Of a stretch of DNA of 64,000 nt, positions 1 through 11,837 are shown one piece after another. The position numbers and the translations under genes were made by a program. The stretch is from positions 506,681 to 570,680 of the forward strand of contig NZ_CP021324.1 in NCBI RefSeq assembly GCF_002156965.1, given 5' to 3'. Position 1 is the stretch's first letter, and each line of letters begins with the position of its first letter. The notes beneath the pieces are model-generated. The model was not told the DNA's origin, did not search any database, and saw nothing but the letters and a program-made list of their open reading frames with translations. Source of the stretch: Candidatus Nitrosomarinus catalina (lineage in GTDB: Archaea > Thermoproteota > Nitrososphaeria > Nitrososphaerales > Nitrosopumilaceae).

Positions 1-204
1 AGACCAATGTCCCATCCAATAATCTGTATACTTGTTATTGTCTACATCAACTAAATTTTTTCCTAAAGATGATTTTACCACAAATGGATATGGATCGAAA
101 TATCGAATGTTATGTGAAACTCCATTGATGTGAAGTCTTGCTGACTTTGAAAATATTTTTGCAGACGTTGATGTTTTTTTCTTGTAATTTTTTACGTGAT
201 CCAA
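1..204 (-). CDS. Class III aminotransferase, glutamate-1-semialdehyde aminomutase-like (N-terminal 68 residues only)
   Basis: The gene runs off the left edge, so only the first 68 codons are visible. The reading frame is open from a stop at 226-228, and TTG at 202-204 is the only usual start codon in it. Residues 32-41 ([10 protein letters not shown]) and 58-67 ([10 protein letters not shown]) match the N-terminal strand region of fold-type I PLP enzymes in the GSA-aminomutase/class III group. The PLP lysine lies outside the window. It is divergent from the rRNA operon. True HemL and paralogous class III aminotransferases of this phylum look alike in this part, so the substrate cannot be decided. 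Confidence 0.75.
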   Translation of the reverse strand, partial: MDHVKNYKKKTSTSAKIFSKSARLHINGVSHNIRYFDPYPFVVKSSLGKNLVDVDNNKYTDYWMGHWS

Positions 205-355
205 AACTAAGCTATCCCAATTGATCTAACATTTTAATCAACATTAGTATTCTGACTAGTGGTATTGTAATCTTGATTTTTTGAGCCTAGTTTTGGCTAT
301 TTTTTGTTGTAAATTTTACAATTTTTGAAGCGATCTGGTATAATTTCACGCATGG

Positions 356-362
356 TTTATAT
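356..362 (+). promoter_or_regulatory. Possible TATA box of the rRNA operon
   Basis: TTTATAT lies about 140 nt before the 16S 5' processing arm and about 230 nt before mature 16S. An archaeal start site would be expected about 25 nt downstream, near 385. No other strong TATA-like box was seen between it and 504, but the AT-rich part upstream has alternatives. Confidence 0.4.
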
Positions 363-503
363 GGATTCTGCCATCTTCGGCTTCTGCATACGTAAAGCAA
401 TAGGCGGCGCTCGTGATGAAGTATGGCAATATGCCACTTTGTGATTCATGGGCCTCCATTTACGCATACAAAAATGAGGATTTGATTGAAAGATCATTTC
501 TGA

Positions 504-527
504 GATGTGAAGATTATGTGCATCCGT
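504..527 (+). other. 5' arm of the pre-16S processing helix
   Basis: These 24 bases pair with 2077-2100 over their full length, with only G-U wobbles at three places. The helix encloses the whole 16S gene. Such helices in archaea carry the cleavage site that frees pre-16S. I did not find a clear bulge-helix-bulge here by eye. Confidence 0.85.
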
Positions 528-589
528 CAATTCCAATTTACAAGTACAAATGTACTTCAATAATCAAGACCAAAAAGAAAAAAATTCAG

Positions 590-2062
<1,473 letters not shown>

Positions 2063-2076
2063 GACATGGAAAGTGT

Positions 2077-2100
2077 ACGGGTGTACATAATCTTCACATT
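2077..2100 (+). other. 3' arm of the pre-16S processing helix
   Basis: Complementary to 504-527 (24 pairs counting G-U). It begins about 15 nt after the mature 16S 3' end. Confidence 0.85.
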
Positions 2101-2171
2101 GAATCATCGATGCAATGCATCACGAAAGTGATGTATGAAGGATGTAGTGGGCCATTTACCGGTGGCTTGCA

Positions 2172-2190
2172 ATGATCGTCGTGCATAGTC
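2172..2190 (+). other. 5' arm of the pre-23S processing helix, with bulge-helix-bulge
   Basis: The 19 bases pair with 5220-5238. Below them, 2191-2199 and 5211-5219 can form a 4-bp helix (2191-2194 with 5213-5216) with three-base bulges on opposite strands (5217-5219 and 2195-2197). The helix then resumes as GTGGCTGAA (2200-2208) with TTCAGCCAC (5202-5210). This is close to the bulge-helix-bulge cut by archaeal splicing endonuclease. Confidence 0.85.
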
Positions 2191-2204
2191 GTGTAATATG
2201 TGGC

Positions 2205-5195
<2,991 letters not shown>

Positions 5196-5219
5196 CATCA
5201 GTTCAGCCACTTACATAGA

Positions 5220-5238
5220 GACTATGCGCGATGATCAT
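5220..5238 (+). other. 3' arm of the pre-23S processing helix
   Basis: Pairs with 2172-2190, with two G-U pairs. Together with 5202-5219 it makes the 3' half of the bulge-helix-bulge described for the 5' arm. Confidence 0.85.
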
Positions 5239-5279
5239 ATTCATATCATCAAGTGGAACATATACACGACTTGTACGAT

Positions 5280-5489
5280 GATTTCATTTTAAATCACACA
5301 TAGCGTAAGCTATGCATTGTTGATTTCATTTTAAATCCCACATAGCGTAAGCTATGCATTGTTGATTTCATTTTAAATCACACATAGCGTAAGCTATGCA
5401 TTGTTGATTTCATTTTAAATCACACATAGCGTAAGCTATGCATTGTTGATTTCATTTTAAATCACACATAGCGTAAGCTATGCATTGTT
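5280..5489. repeat. Five tandem 42-bp repeats behind the rRNA operon
   Basis: Units start at 5280, 5322, 5364, 5406 and 5448 and are head to tail with no spacers. They are identical apart from one base in unit 2 (ATCCCA for ATCACA). Each unit can form two hairpins: GATTT-CATTTT-AAATC and CATAGC-GTAA-GCTATG, the second capped by a GNRA-type tetraloop. The array begins about 40 nt after the 23S processing helix and ends 10 nt before the stop codon of the convergent RDD gene. It could serve as terminator, RNA stability element or protein-binding array; none of these is shown by sequence alone. Confidence 0.95.
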
Positions 5490-5499
5490 GATTTGAAAT

Positions 5500-6054
5500 T
5501 TAGTCTTTAACAAATTTGATCTTTGAATCATTTTCTGATTCTTTAATTTTTATGATTAATGTATCTCCTAACCTATTGAATATTCTTTGACGTTTTTCAT
5601 TTGTAATAATTAATCCTAAAATCATATCTAACGGAAGTATGAATGATTTTCCAAAACTACTCAGAATCACTCCTGCTAAACTTGGTTTTTCTCCTTGACT
5701 GTTAGTGATTTTTAGATTAAACATTTTTTTCCCAATTGTTTGACCTGTTTTATATTCTAAAATAATCCAATATAAAAAAAATATTGCACTTGTTGGAACA
5801 TACATTCCATTATCGGTAATAAAATTCTCAAAATTATACGATAAAGATAGAAAAGAAACAAAGACCATTGCTGTCGAAATTAATGAAATGATGACAAAAT
5901 CAATCAACCACGCAAAAAATCTGTCTTTCCACTTTGCAAGAATAATTTTTGATGTATGATGATTGTCTGAATTGTTCACTATTTTCTCTTTCAATTGCCT
6001 AGTAAAATAGGTTGATCCTCTGATTGTTTTATTTTTTTTAATTCGATTAGGCAT
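5500..6054 (-). CDS. RDD family membrane protein
   Basis: A 184-residue protein with a basic, non-hydrophobic N-terminal tail (1-44) and an RDD domain. The family landmarks are visible: Arg45 and Asp52 at the head of the first membrane segment (47-70), further segments at about 86-100 and 137-150, the GKKMFNLKI stretch (108-116) and a C-terminal RLGD (161-164). RDD proteins are small inner-membrane proteins of mostly unknown role, some linked to ion transport. It converges on the rRNA operon; its stop lies next to the 42-bp array, so the array would also be in its 3' end. Confidence 0.85.
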   Translation of the reverse strand: MPNRIKKNKTIRGSTYFTRQLKEKIVNNSDNHHTSKIILAKWKDRFFAWLIDFVIISLISTAMVFVSFLSLSYNFENFITDNGMYVPTSAIFFLYWIILEYKTGQTIGKKMFNLKITNSQGEKPSLAGVILSSFGKSFILPLDMILGLIITNEKRQRIFNRLGDTLIIKIKESENDSKIKFVKD

Positions 6055-6078
6055 TAATAGTACTCATTTTAATTTAAT

Positions 6079-6930
6079 GTGGAATTATTTTTGATATCTA
6101 TTAACCCAATCGATGTATTTCTATGGACCTTTCGTAAAAATGAAAAAGATGTTGTCAATCTTTACAATACTTTGTCTCCCGTAATGCAGCTTGCTACAGG
6201 TGGAAGTATGCTAAATTTTGGTTATTGGTCTAAAGAAAACTCTGATCCTATTTCGGCTCAAGAAAACTTGTGTAATGTTTTTGGAAATTTATCTGAATTA
6301 TCTACTGCAAAAAATGTACTTGATGTTGGAAGTGGGTTATCTGCCCCTTCAAAATTATGGAGAGACTCTCATCCTACTTTGAATCTATATGATGTTAATA
6401 TTAATTTCAAACAATTAAGTTTTTTAAAACATGAAAAAAATATTGAATTTCTAAATTCAACTTCTACAAAATTACCCTTTGCAAATAATTCTGTAGACCG
6501 TGTCTTAGCTTTAGAATCTGCACAACATTTCAAACCTTTGAATAATTTTATTTCTGAATCCAAGCGTGTGTTAATAAAATCTGGATTTTTAGTTATGGCC
6601 GTACCAATCACTTTAAAGAATTCATCTTTAGGTAGATTGGGTTTATTGAAATTTACTTGGTCATCTGAACACTATGGTCTGGATTATCTAAGAGATCTAA
6701 TTTCTTCAAATGGATTTAAAATAATTGATGAAACTTTGATTGGAAACCATGTTTATGATCCGTTAGCAGACTATTATGTTAAAAATAGAAAATTGTTGAG
6801 TGAAAAAATTCTCAAACAATATCCTGGCTATATGGAAAAAATTCTTTACAAATCACTATTAAAAATGAAAAGGGCATCTGAAGAAAAAATAATTGATTAT
6901 GTTCTTTTGAAATGTGCTTTAGATGATTAA
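6079..6930 (+). CDS. Class I SAM-dependent methyltransferase
   Basis: Motif I is VLDVGSGLS (80-88), an acidic residue follows at Asp105, and motif II/III is seen around DRVLALESAQHF (140-151). The N-terminal segment around MLNFGYW (44-50) is shared with methyltransferases acting on small molecules or quinones (UbiE/tocopherol type), but the substrate cannot be read from the sequence. I use the GTG at 6079; the ATG two bases before it is out of frame. It is divergent from the RDD gene with only 24 bases between them. Confidence 0.85.
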   Translation: MELFLISINPIDVFLWTFRKNEKDVVNLYNTLSPVMQLATGGSMLNFGYWSKENSDPISAQENLCNVFGNLSELSTAKNVLDVGSGLSAPSKLWRDSHPTLNLYDVNINFKQLSFLKHEKNIEFLNSTSTKLPFANNSVDRVLALESAQHFKPLNNFISESKRVLIKSGFLVMAVPITLKNSSLGRLGLLKFTWSSEHYGLDYLRDLISSNGFKIIDETLIGNHVYDPLADYYVKNRKLLSEKILKQYPGYMEKILYKSLLKMKRASEEKIIDYVLLKCALDD

Positions 6931-6993
6931 TCTTAATCTGAAATCTTTTTACTCCGTATAGGTTTTTATCTTGAGATTACTCAATTTTATTAA

Positions 6994-7374
6994 GTGGCTG
7001 ATTCAACACAATTTCAATTGTATGGCGAGAAATGTACTCAACTTTTAGGTGAATCTGAAATTCGATTTGCTGGAATTGTTGACAAAGACGGGCAATTGGT
7101 TGCAGGAGGTTTTAAGGACGGTCTTGTACCTCATGAAGGCGATGAAACTAGACTTCAATCTTTTTTAGAATTTGTTTCTAAAGCCTCAATTCGAAAAGAA
7201 TATGATGAAAGCTTGGGACCAATTAATTATCTTGCAGCAAGACGTGATAAGGCAGTTTTAGTAAGTTTTCCATTTCCTATTACTCAAATTCTATTATTGA
7301 TTTCTGCTGAACCAACTGCAAATATTGAAAATTTGGCAAAAAAGGTTGTAGAGATTTTTACAGACGTAAACTAA
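6994..7374 (+). CDS. Thaumarchaeal conserved protein, probably DUF6659 type
   Basis: A 126-residue soluble protein from a GTG start. The stretch IRFAGIVDKDGQLVAGGF (23-40) and the later strand-rich part resemble a small alpha/beta fold of the roadblock/profilin-like kind that is found in many copies in ammonia-oxidising archaea; I recall it as DUF6659, not checked. No catalytic motif is visible. It lies 51 nt upstream of msrA in the same direction. Function unknown. Confidence 0.75.
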   Translation: MADSTQFQLYGEKCTQLLGESEIRFAGIVDKDGQLVAGGFKDGLVPHEGDETRLQSFLEFVSKASIRKEYDESLGPINYLAARRDKAVLVSFPFPITQILLLISAEPTANIENLAKKVVEIFTDVN

Positions 7375-7425
7375 GTTCTAATTAATCATATCCTTTTAAT
7401 TTGGTAATTTCAAATTCATAATGAA

Positions 7426-7878
7426 TTGAAAGCGACTTTTGGTGCAGGCTGTTTTTGGCATGTTGAAGATTTACTAAGTAAAACAAAAGGTGTAACCTCC
7501 ACTGCAGTTGGATATATTGGTGGACAACTGCCTGACCCTACTTATGAAGAAGTTTGTACTGATAAAACTGGTCATGCTGAAGCAGTTGAAGTCGAATTTG
7601 ATCCAAATGAAATTTCATATGATGAGTTATTAGATGTATTTTGGAAAAATCATAATCCTACTACATTAAATCGTCAAGGACCTGATGTTGGAAATCAATA
7701 TCGTTCTGCAATTTTTTATCATGATGAAGAACAAAAAGAAATTGCCGAAAAATCAAAACAAAATCTTGATTCCTCTAGAACTTTCAATGATCCAATAGTT
7801 ACTGAAATTATTCCTGCTCCAAAATTTTACAAAGCAGAAGAATACCATCAAAAATATTTTAAAAAACAGGGATTTTAA
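7426..7878 (+). CDS. msrA: Peptide methionine-S-sulfoxide reductase MsrA
   Basis: MsrA reduces S-methionine sulfoxide in proteins. The signature GCFW is at 8-11 with the catalytic Cys9. GYIGG (29-33), TGHAEAVEV (48-56) and [10 protein letters not shown] (89-98) are the other conserved blocks. A second Cys (Cys44) lies before the TGHAE block; there is no C-terminal cysteine pair, so resolution of the sulfenic acid would have to use Cys44 or an outside thiol. At 150 residues it is a compact family member. TTG at 7426 is the best start because the nearby ATG is out of frame. Confidence 0.95.
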   Translation: MKATFGAGCFWHVEDLLSKTKGVTSTAVGYIGGQLPDPTYEEVCTDKTGHAEAVEVEFDPNEISYDELLDVFWKNHNPTTLNRQGPDVGNQYRSAIFYHDEEQKEIAEKSKQNLDSSRTFNDPIVTEIIPAPKFYKAEEYHQKYFKKQGF

Positions 7879-7883
7879 AAAAA

Positions 7884-8315
7884 TTATTTTACAATAAGAA
7901 CTGGAATCTTTGATGTGTGGATTACATAGTTTGATACACTTCCAAAGAATATTTCTTTTTTAATACTTCTTCCTCTGGATCCCATCACGATCATATCATA
8001 TTTTGTTTTACCATGGGTCGCTTTGATGATGTTGTATCCTATCTCTCCCAGTGCTATTTTGTCTTTAAACACAATACCGTTTTGTGCTGCTAGTGTTTTT
8101 GCATTTTCCATGATTTTTTCTACCTCTTTATGCAACGATTTCTCAACTGATGGACTGCCTTTGAATTCTGAGTGTGGCTGTGCATTAATTGAATAAAATC
8201 CTGTAATTGTTGCACTGCAATTTCGGGCTAATGTGATTGCAGTTTCTAGTCCTCTCTGTGAATTTTTTGATCCATCTAGCGGAACAAAAATCTTGGAAAT
8301 TTTCTTATTAATCAC
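7884..8315 (-). CDS. Universal stress protein (UspA family)
   Basis: A single 143-residue Usp domain. It starts with the KIFVPLDGS strand (8-16; Asp14 of the ATP site) and ends with the ATP-binding signature G112-x2-G115-x9-G125-S126 followed by PVLIVK. The signature suggests an ATP-binding, UspFG-type member. Convergent with msrA, five bases apart. Confidence 0.92.
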   Translation of the reverse strand: MINKKISKIFVPLDGSKNSQRGLETAITLARNCSATITGFYSINAQPHSEFKGSPSVEKSLHKEVEKIMENAKTLAAQNGIVFKDKIALGEIGYNIIKATHGKTKYDMIVMGSRGRSIKKEIFFGSVSNYVIHTSKIPVLIVK

Positions 8316-8452
8316 AAAAATCCCTTATTTTTGATATTAAAATACAATACTATTGTTGTTATTCCTGAATTTTACTATTTTTTAAGAAAAATTAAATTAA
8401 ATTAATTAAATTGTCCTAATAATTTATTTTCTCGTTAATTTGAATTAATTTT

Positions 8453-8863
8453 ATGGTAAAGTCACAATATGTAAGTTGGAGTGAGATTGAAAATACTGTT
8501 CAAATAATTTCCAATAAGATTTTAAAATCTTCAAAGAATTTTTCTAGTATAACTACCATCAGTAGAGGGGGATTAATTCCGTCAAGACTTTTAGCTGATT
8601 CACTTGGTATTGAAAAAATATTTGTAGACCAAAATATTATCTCTTCTGATTCTTTGTTCGTTGATGATATTTTTGATTCTGGAAAAACTTTTTCTGATGT
8701 ACTGTCCAAAGTTCCAGATTCATCAAACCTTACTTTTGCTACATTATTTGCAAGACGCGGTGTGAGTTATCCTGAACAATTAATTTATGGAGATCAAACC
8801 CTTGATGACTCTTATCTTGTTTTTCCATGGGATAAATTAGAGTATGAGAAATCCCTGAAATAA
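8453..8863 (+). CDS. Phosphoribosyltransferase-family protein
   Basis: The type I PRTase fold is shown by ISRGGLIPSRLLA (37-49) and the PRPP-binding loop FVDDIFDSGKT (69-79) with the two acidic residues at 71-72. The protein is short (136 residues) and lacks an obvious purine hood, as in small Gpt/Hpt-like archaeal enzymes, so the base substrate is open. Convergent with the TFB gene, 11 bases apart. Confidence 0.88.
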   Translation: MVKSQYVSWSEIENTVQIISNKILKSSKNFSSITTISRGGLIPSRLLADSLGIEKIFVDQNIISSDSLFVDDIFDSGKTFSDVLSKVPDSSNLTFATLFARRGVSYPEQLIYGDQTLDDSYLVFPWDKLEYEKSLK

Positions 8864-8874
8864 TTTTTCTTGCT

Positions 8875-9789
8875 TTAATTTTTGAGCATTTTTCTCAAAC
8901 CTACACATCTGTTTCTTATCGTAACTTCTGTTATTCCAGAGGCTTCTGATATTTCTTTTTGAGATTTTATTTCACCTGTACTAATACATGCTAAATATAA
9001 TGATGCAGCTGCAATTCCCATTGGATCTTTTCCTGCAACTAAACCTGTATCCTTTGCTTGGGTGAGAATTTCTACTGCTTTTCTTTTACTTTTTTCACTT
9101 AAATCTGCAACACTGGCAATTCTTGATACTCCTTTGACTGGATCCACTACTGGCATTTTTAATTCCAATTCTCTAAAAATTAATCTGTAACAACGTGCAA
9201 TGTCTTTTTTTCTAATATTCATTCCGTCTGCAATATCTTGTAATGTTCTTGGGGTTTCTGTGTTTCTACATGCTGCATATAGACATGCTGCAACTAAGCC
9301 TTGAATTGATCTACCTCTAACTAATTTTTTTTCTAATGCTTTTCTGTAAATGTAAGCTGCTTTTTCAATTACTGTTTCAGTTAAAGCTAATTTGTCTTTT
9401 AATTTACTCATTTCATTTAATGCTTGTCTGAGATTTCTGTCTGCTGATGAATGTGCTTGACTTCTACTATCCCAAGTTCTAAGACGTTCAATTGAACTTT
9501 TCATTGAAGTTGATAATGGTTTTCCAGATGCATCTTTGTTTACTGCACCAATAATTGTAGATAATCCTCTGTCGTGCATTGTCAATGATGTTGGTGCACC
9601 AGTTCGTGTTGGATCTGCCCCTCCGTCTTTTGAAAATGATCTCCATTCTGCATTGGTATCTGTTACTTTGTCTGTAATTACTAATCCACAATTCCCACAA
9701 AATAATTCTCCTGTATCATGATCAGTAACAATTTTGTTATTTGTACAAGCTGGACACCTTGGTCCTGTTGTAAATGTATTTTTTAACAT
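8875..9789 (-). CDS. tfb: Transcription initiation factor IIB (TFB), copy 1
   Basis: TFB bridges TBP on the TATA box and RNA polymerase. The N-terminal zinc ribbon has Cys12, 15, 31 and 34. The B-reader/linker follows with EWRSF near 48-52 and DGGADPTRTG. Two cyclin folds fill about 115-300, with the helix-turn-helix near the C-terminus ITEVTIRNR. At 304 residues it is full length. It is closely similar to the TFB at 44360-45289. Thaumarchaea are known to carry several TFBs, which are thought to diversify promoter use. Confidence 0.96.
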   Translation of the reverse strand: MLKNTFTTGPRCPACTNNKIVTDHDTGELFCGNCGLVITDKVTDTNAEWRSFSKDGGADPTRTGAPTSLTMHDRGLSTIIGAVNKDASGKPLSTSMKSSIERLRTWDSRSQAHSSADRNLRQALNEMSKLKDKLALTETVIEKAAYIYRKALEKKLVRGRSIQGLVAACLYAACRNTETPRTLQDIADGMNIRKKDIARCYRLIFRELELKMPVVDPVKGVSRIASVADLSEKSKRKAVEILTQAKDTGLVAGKDPMGIAAASLYLACISTGEIKSQKEISEASGITEVTIRNRCVGLRKMLKN

Positions 9790-9902
9790 GTTTAAAATGA
9801 TTTTTCAAAATTAGTTATTAATTATTTTACGAGTTTTCTTAAGGTTAATTGTATGAAAGTAAACCTGATTCTAATTTTTTAGAACAAGTCTTGGTGTTCA
9901 TT

Positions 9903-11339
9903 TTAGCTTAGAAGACAATATGCGTAAGACGGGGTCATCGATGGGTACATGATATTTTCTATGTCATTAGTATGTGGTAATCCTATGGAGTGACCCAATT
10001 CATGAGTCATAATTGTTTCAACACTTTTGACATCATATAATTGAAAACTACCATCACAATTGTAGTCTCCTAATGCTACTTCCACTACTCCTTTGCCTAA
10101 ATGAGCATGTCCTAATACCCCTTCTCCAATATCTCTAACCACCCATGTTACCCAGACATTTGCATCTGCCTTTGAAGGGGTTATTTCAAAAATAATTTTT
10201 GCATCTTGATTATTTGTCTTTAGTTCTACTTTTTCCCAAAACTCAAAACTATTTTTTAATGTACTAGTATGATCCAGTGGCAAACCTTGAGGTTGTTCGT
10301 TGATGTAAATTTTGTACTTTATGAAATATGTTTCATCAATAATTTCGTATGTTGGGCTAGGAAAATCATTCGATGATTGTGATACCTCTTTTTCAAAATT
10401 CCATTTTTCTACATCTCTAAGAAATTTTTTAATTACATCCTGGCTTGGATTTGGATATTCTATATATCTGACTTCTGAACCTTTATTTTTTAAAATTTTT
10501 TGTAAATATCTGTCAAACAAGTATTCCTCGTATTCAATTTCTTCTATGGTCTTTTGTAAGTCTATTTTGATAAAATTATTTTCTATTAACCAATTCATGT
10601 TTTTATGAAATTCTTTATCTGGAATTTCATTTTGACTCCATTGACTAAAGTTATTTCTAACAAATGAAATCATTTTTAATTCATTAGTATTTTCAAATTT
10701 TGTACTTTCTGGAATTATAATAATTTCTTTTTTTATCATATATTGCATACTATCAGTAAATTTTTTGTCTGAGATATCTCCTATAGACCACCAATTTGCA
10801 ATATGTTTTACCCATTCTGGTATTTTTCCTATTGTTTGTTTCATGGTATTTGTTGGTTTTTCAGTAGGGGTGTATGGGTATTTTTTTAATGTTTTTTCAA
10901 TAATGTCTTTATAATTTTGAATTACTGTATTGTTTGGATTCATTTCATCTGCCTTTTCTAAATATTTCAATGATTCAGAATATTCTCCAAGATTTCCAAA
11001 ACCTACTCCGGTTCCTAGTAGAGCTTTGACATTTTCAGGATCATTTTCTAACACTTTGTAAAATTGTTTTAATGATTTTGCATGTTGTTCCATGTTGCTA
11101 TACCCTACACCTTTCATGTTTAATGTTGAAATATTATTTGGACTTGATTCTAAAATTTGATCATAAATGATATTTGCTTCATTATAATTTCCATTTTGAA
11201 AAAGTTCAGTTGCTTCATTAAATAATATTTTTAATTGCTCTCTTGTCTGTTCTTGAGCAAATACTGTATTCTCTTCATTATGTGAAACTAATGCTATCAT
11301 TATTGAACAAAAAAATAATATTTTTACAATATTTTTCAT
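9903..11339 (-). CDS. Secreted TPR protein with matrixin-like zinc metalloprotease domain
   Basis: A 478-residue protein. Residues 1-28 form a signal peptide. Three TPR repeats follow (about 35-136). Two copies of a thaumarchaeal secreted module come next (IPEWVKHIANWW from 173, and a second from about 224). The C-terminal domain has the metzincin zinc site HELGHSIGLPH (446-456) and a Met-turn in NIMYPSM (Met464), as in matrixin/M10-like proteases. No propeptide cysteine switch is evident. Likely acts outside the membrane, with the TPRs and modules giving protein contacts. The target is unknown. Confidence 0.85.
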   Translation of the reverse strand: MKNIVKILFFCSIMIALVSHNEENTVFAQEQTREQLKILFNEATELFQNGNYNEANIIYDQILESSPNNISTLNMKGVGYSNMEQHAKSLKQFYKVLENDPENVKALLGTGVGFGNLGEYSESLKYLEKADEMNPNNTVIQNYKDIIEKTLKKYPYTPTEKPTNTMKQTIGKIPEWVKHIANWWSIGDISDKKFTDSMQYMIKKEIIIIPESTKFENTNELKMISFVRNNFSQWSQNEIPDKEFHKNMNWLIENNFIKIDLQKTIEEIEYEEYLFDRYLQKILKNKGSEVRYIEYPNPSQDVIKKFLRDVEKWNFEKEVSQSSNDFPSPTYEIIDETYFIKYKIYINEQPQGLPLDHTSTLKNSFEFWEKVELKTNNQDAKIIFEITPSKADANVWVTWVVRDIGEGVLGHAHLGKGVVEVALGDYNCDGSFQLYDVKSVETIMTHELGHSIGLPHTNDIENIMYPSMTPSYAYCLLS

Positions 11340-11449
11340 GATCTTTAGTTTTTTTTGTTTATTTCTATACTTTGTTATTTTTGCCTATGTTGATTCTATT
11401 CTTTTTCAAATCTATCAAAATCTTTAATTCATTCCTAGTCTGTTCTTTT

Positions 11450-11836
11450 ATGTTGACTGAAGTTAAAATTAGTAATAATTTGTACGATATGAAGCAAAAA
11501 ATTGATCAAATTGAACGGGAGTTAAATGACATTGTTGACTCTCCAGAACACCTGCCTGAATTAATTGACTCCTCAAACCTATTACGTAAAAATGAATTTC
11601 TTGTTTCTACTGATCAAAAAAAGACAGAACTCTTGTCTGTATACTCGGCATATTCAAAATCTATGGAATTATTGTTGACTTCATTATTTGAAATTCAAAA
11701 TGAATTGAAAACTGTCTTAAAAGAACAATCTTCTTTGATTTTATCATCCAAACCTAAATCCAAACCTAAATCCAAACCTAAATCCAAACCTAAATCCAAA
11801 CCTAAATCCAAACCTAAATCCAAACCTCGAAAATAG
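11450..11836 (+). CDS. Coiled-coil protein with a (KPKS)n tail
   Basis: I choose ATG at 11450 (128 residues): the frame is open back to 11372 but that part would add only a hydrophobic leader from a TTG. The body is helical and charged, with heptad-like spacing (about 10-95). It ends in six KPKS units and KPRK, a strongly basic tail encoded by 12-bp repeats. Such tails bind nucleic acid or acidic surfaces. I do not recognise the family. Convergent with birA, one base apart. Confidence 0.7.
   Translation: MLTEVKISNNLYDMKQKIDQIERELNDIVDSPEHLPELIDSSNLLRKNEFLVSTDQKKTELLSVYSAYSKSMELLLTSLFEIQNELKTVLKEQSSLILSSKPKSKPKSKPKSKPKSKPKSKPKSKPRK
11747..11830 (+). repeat. 12-bp coding tandem repeat
   Basis: Unit TCCAAACCTAAA is repeated six times without change from 11747 to 11818, with a seventh degenerate copy to 11830. 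It encodes Lys-Pro-Lys-Ser in the C-terminal tail of the gene at 11450. The lack of silent changes suggests recent slippage. Confidence 0.95.
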
Positions 11837-11837
11837 A

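Larger units (their letters stand above)
205..589. other. Intergenic region and rRNA leader
   Basis: These 385 bases lie between the divergent aminotransferase gene and 16S rRNA. They hold an AT-rich part (to about 365) with a short inverted repeat AGCC/GGCT at 284-298 followed by a T run, a TATA-like box at 356-362, and the transcribed leader with the 5' arm of the 16S processing helix. The open frames here are short, unlike any family I know, and cross the processing helix, so I treat the stretch as non-coding. Confidence 0.7.
2063..2204 (+). other. 16S-23S internal transcribed spacer without a tRNA
   Basis: The spacer is about 140 nt. It holds the 3' arm of the 16S helix, a small hairpin ATCAC-GAAA-GTGAT near 2118-2131, and the 5' arm of the 23S helix. 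Many Euryarchaeota have tRNA-Ala here; I see no cloverleaf or T-loop motif, which agrees with the known thaumarchaeal arrangement. Confidence 0.85.

Noticed and set aside
2063..2204. tRNA gene in the 16S-23S spacer
   Set aside because: No T-loop (GTTCRANNC), no acceptor stem; the only hairpins are the processing arms and one small GAAA hairpin.
5280..5489. CRISPR array
   Set aside because: The 42-bp units abut with no unique spacers and no cas genes are in the window.
11372..11449. N-terminal extension of the KPKS-tail protein from TTG 11372
   Set aside because: The extra 26 residues are hydrophobic and AT-driven; ATG 11450 gives a normal charged helical start.
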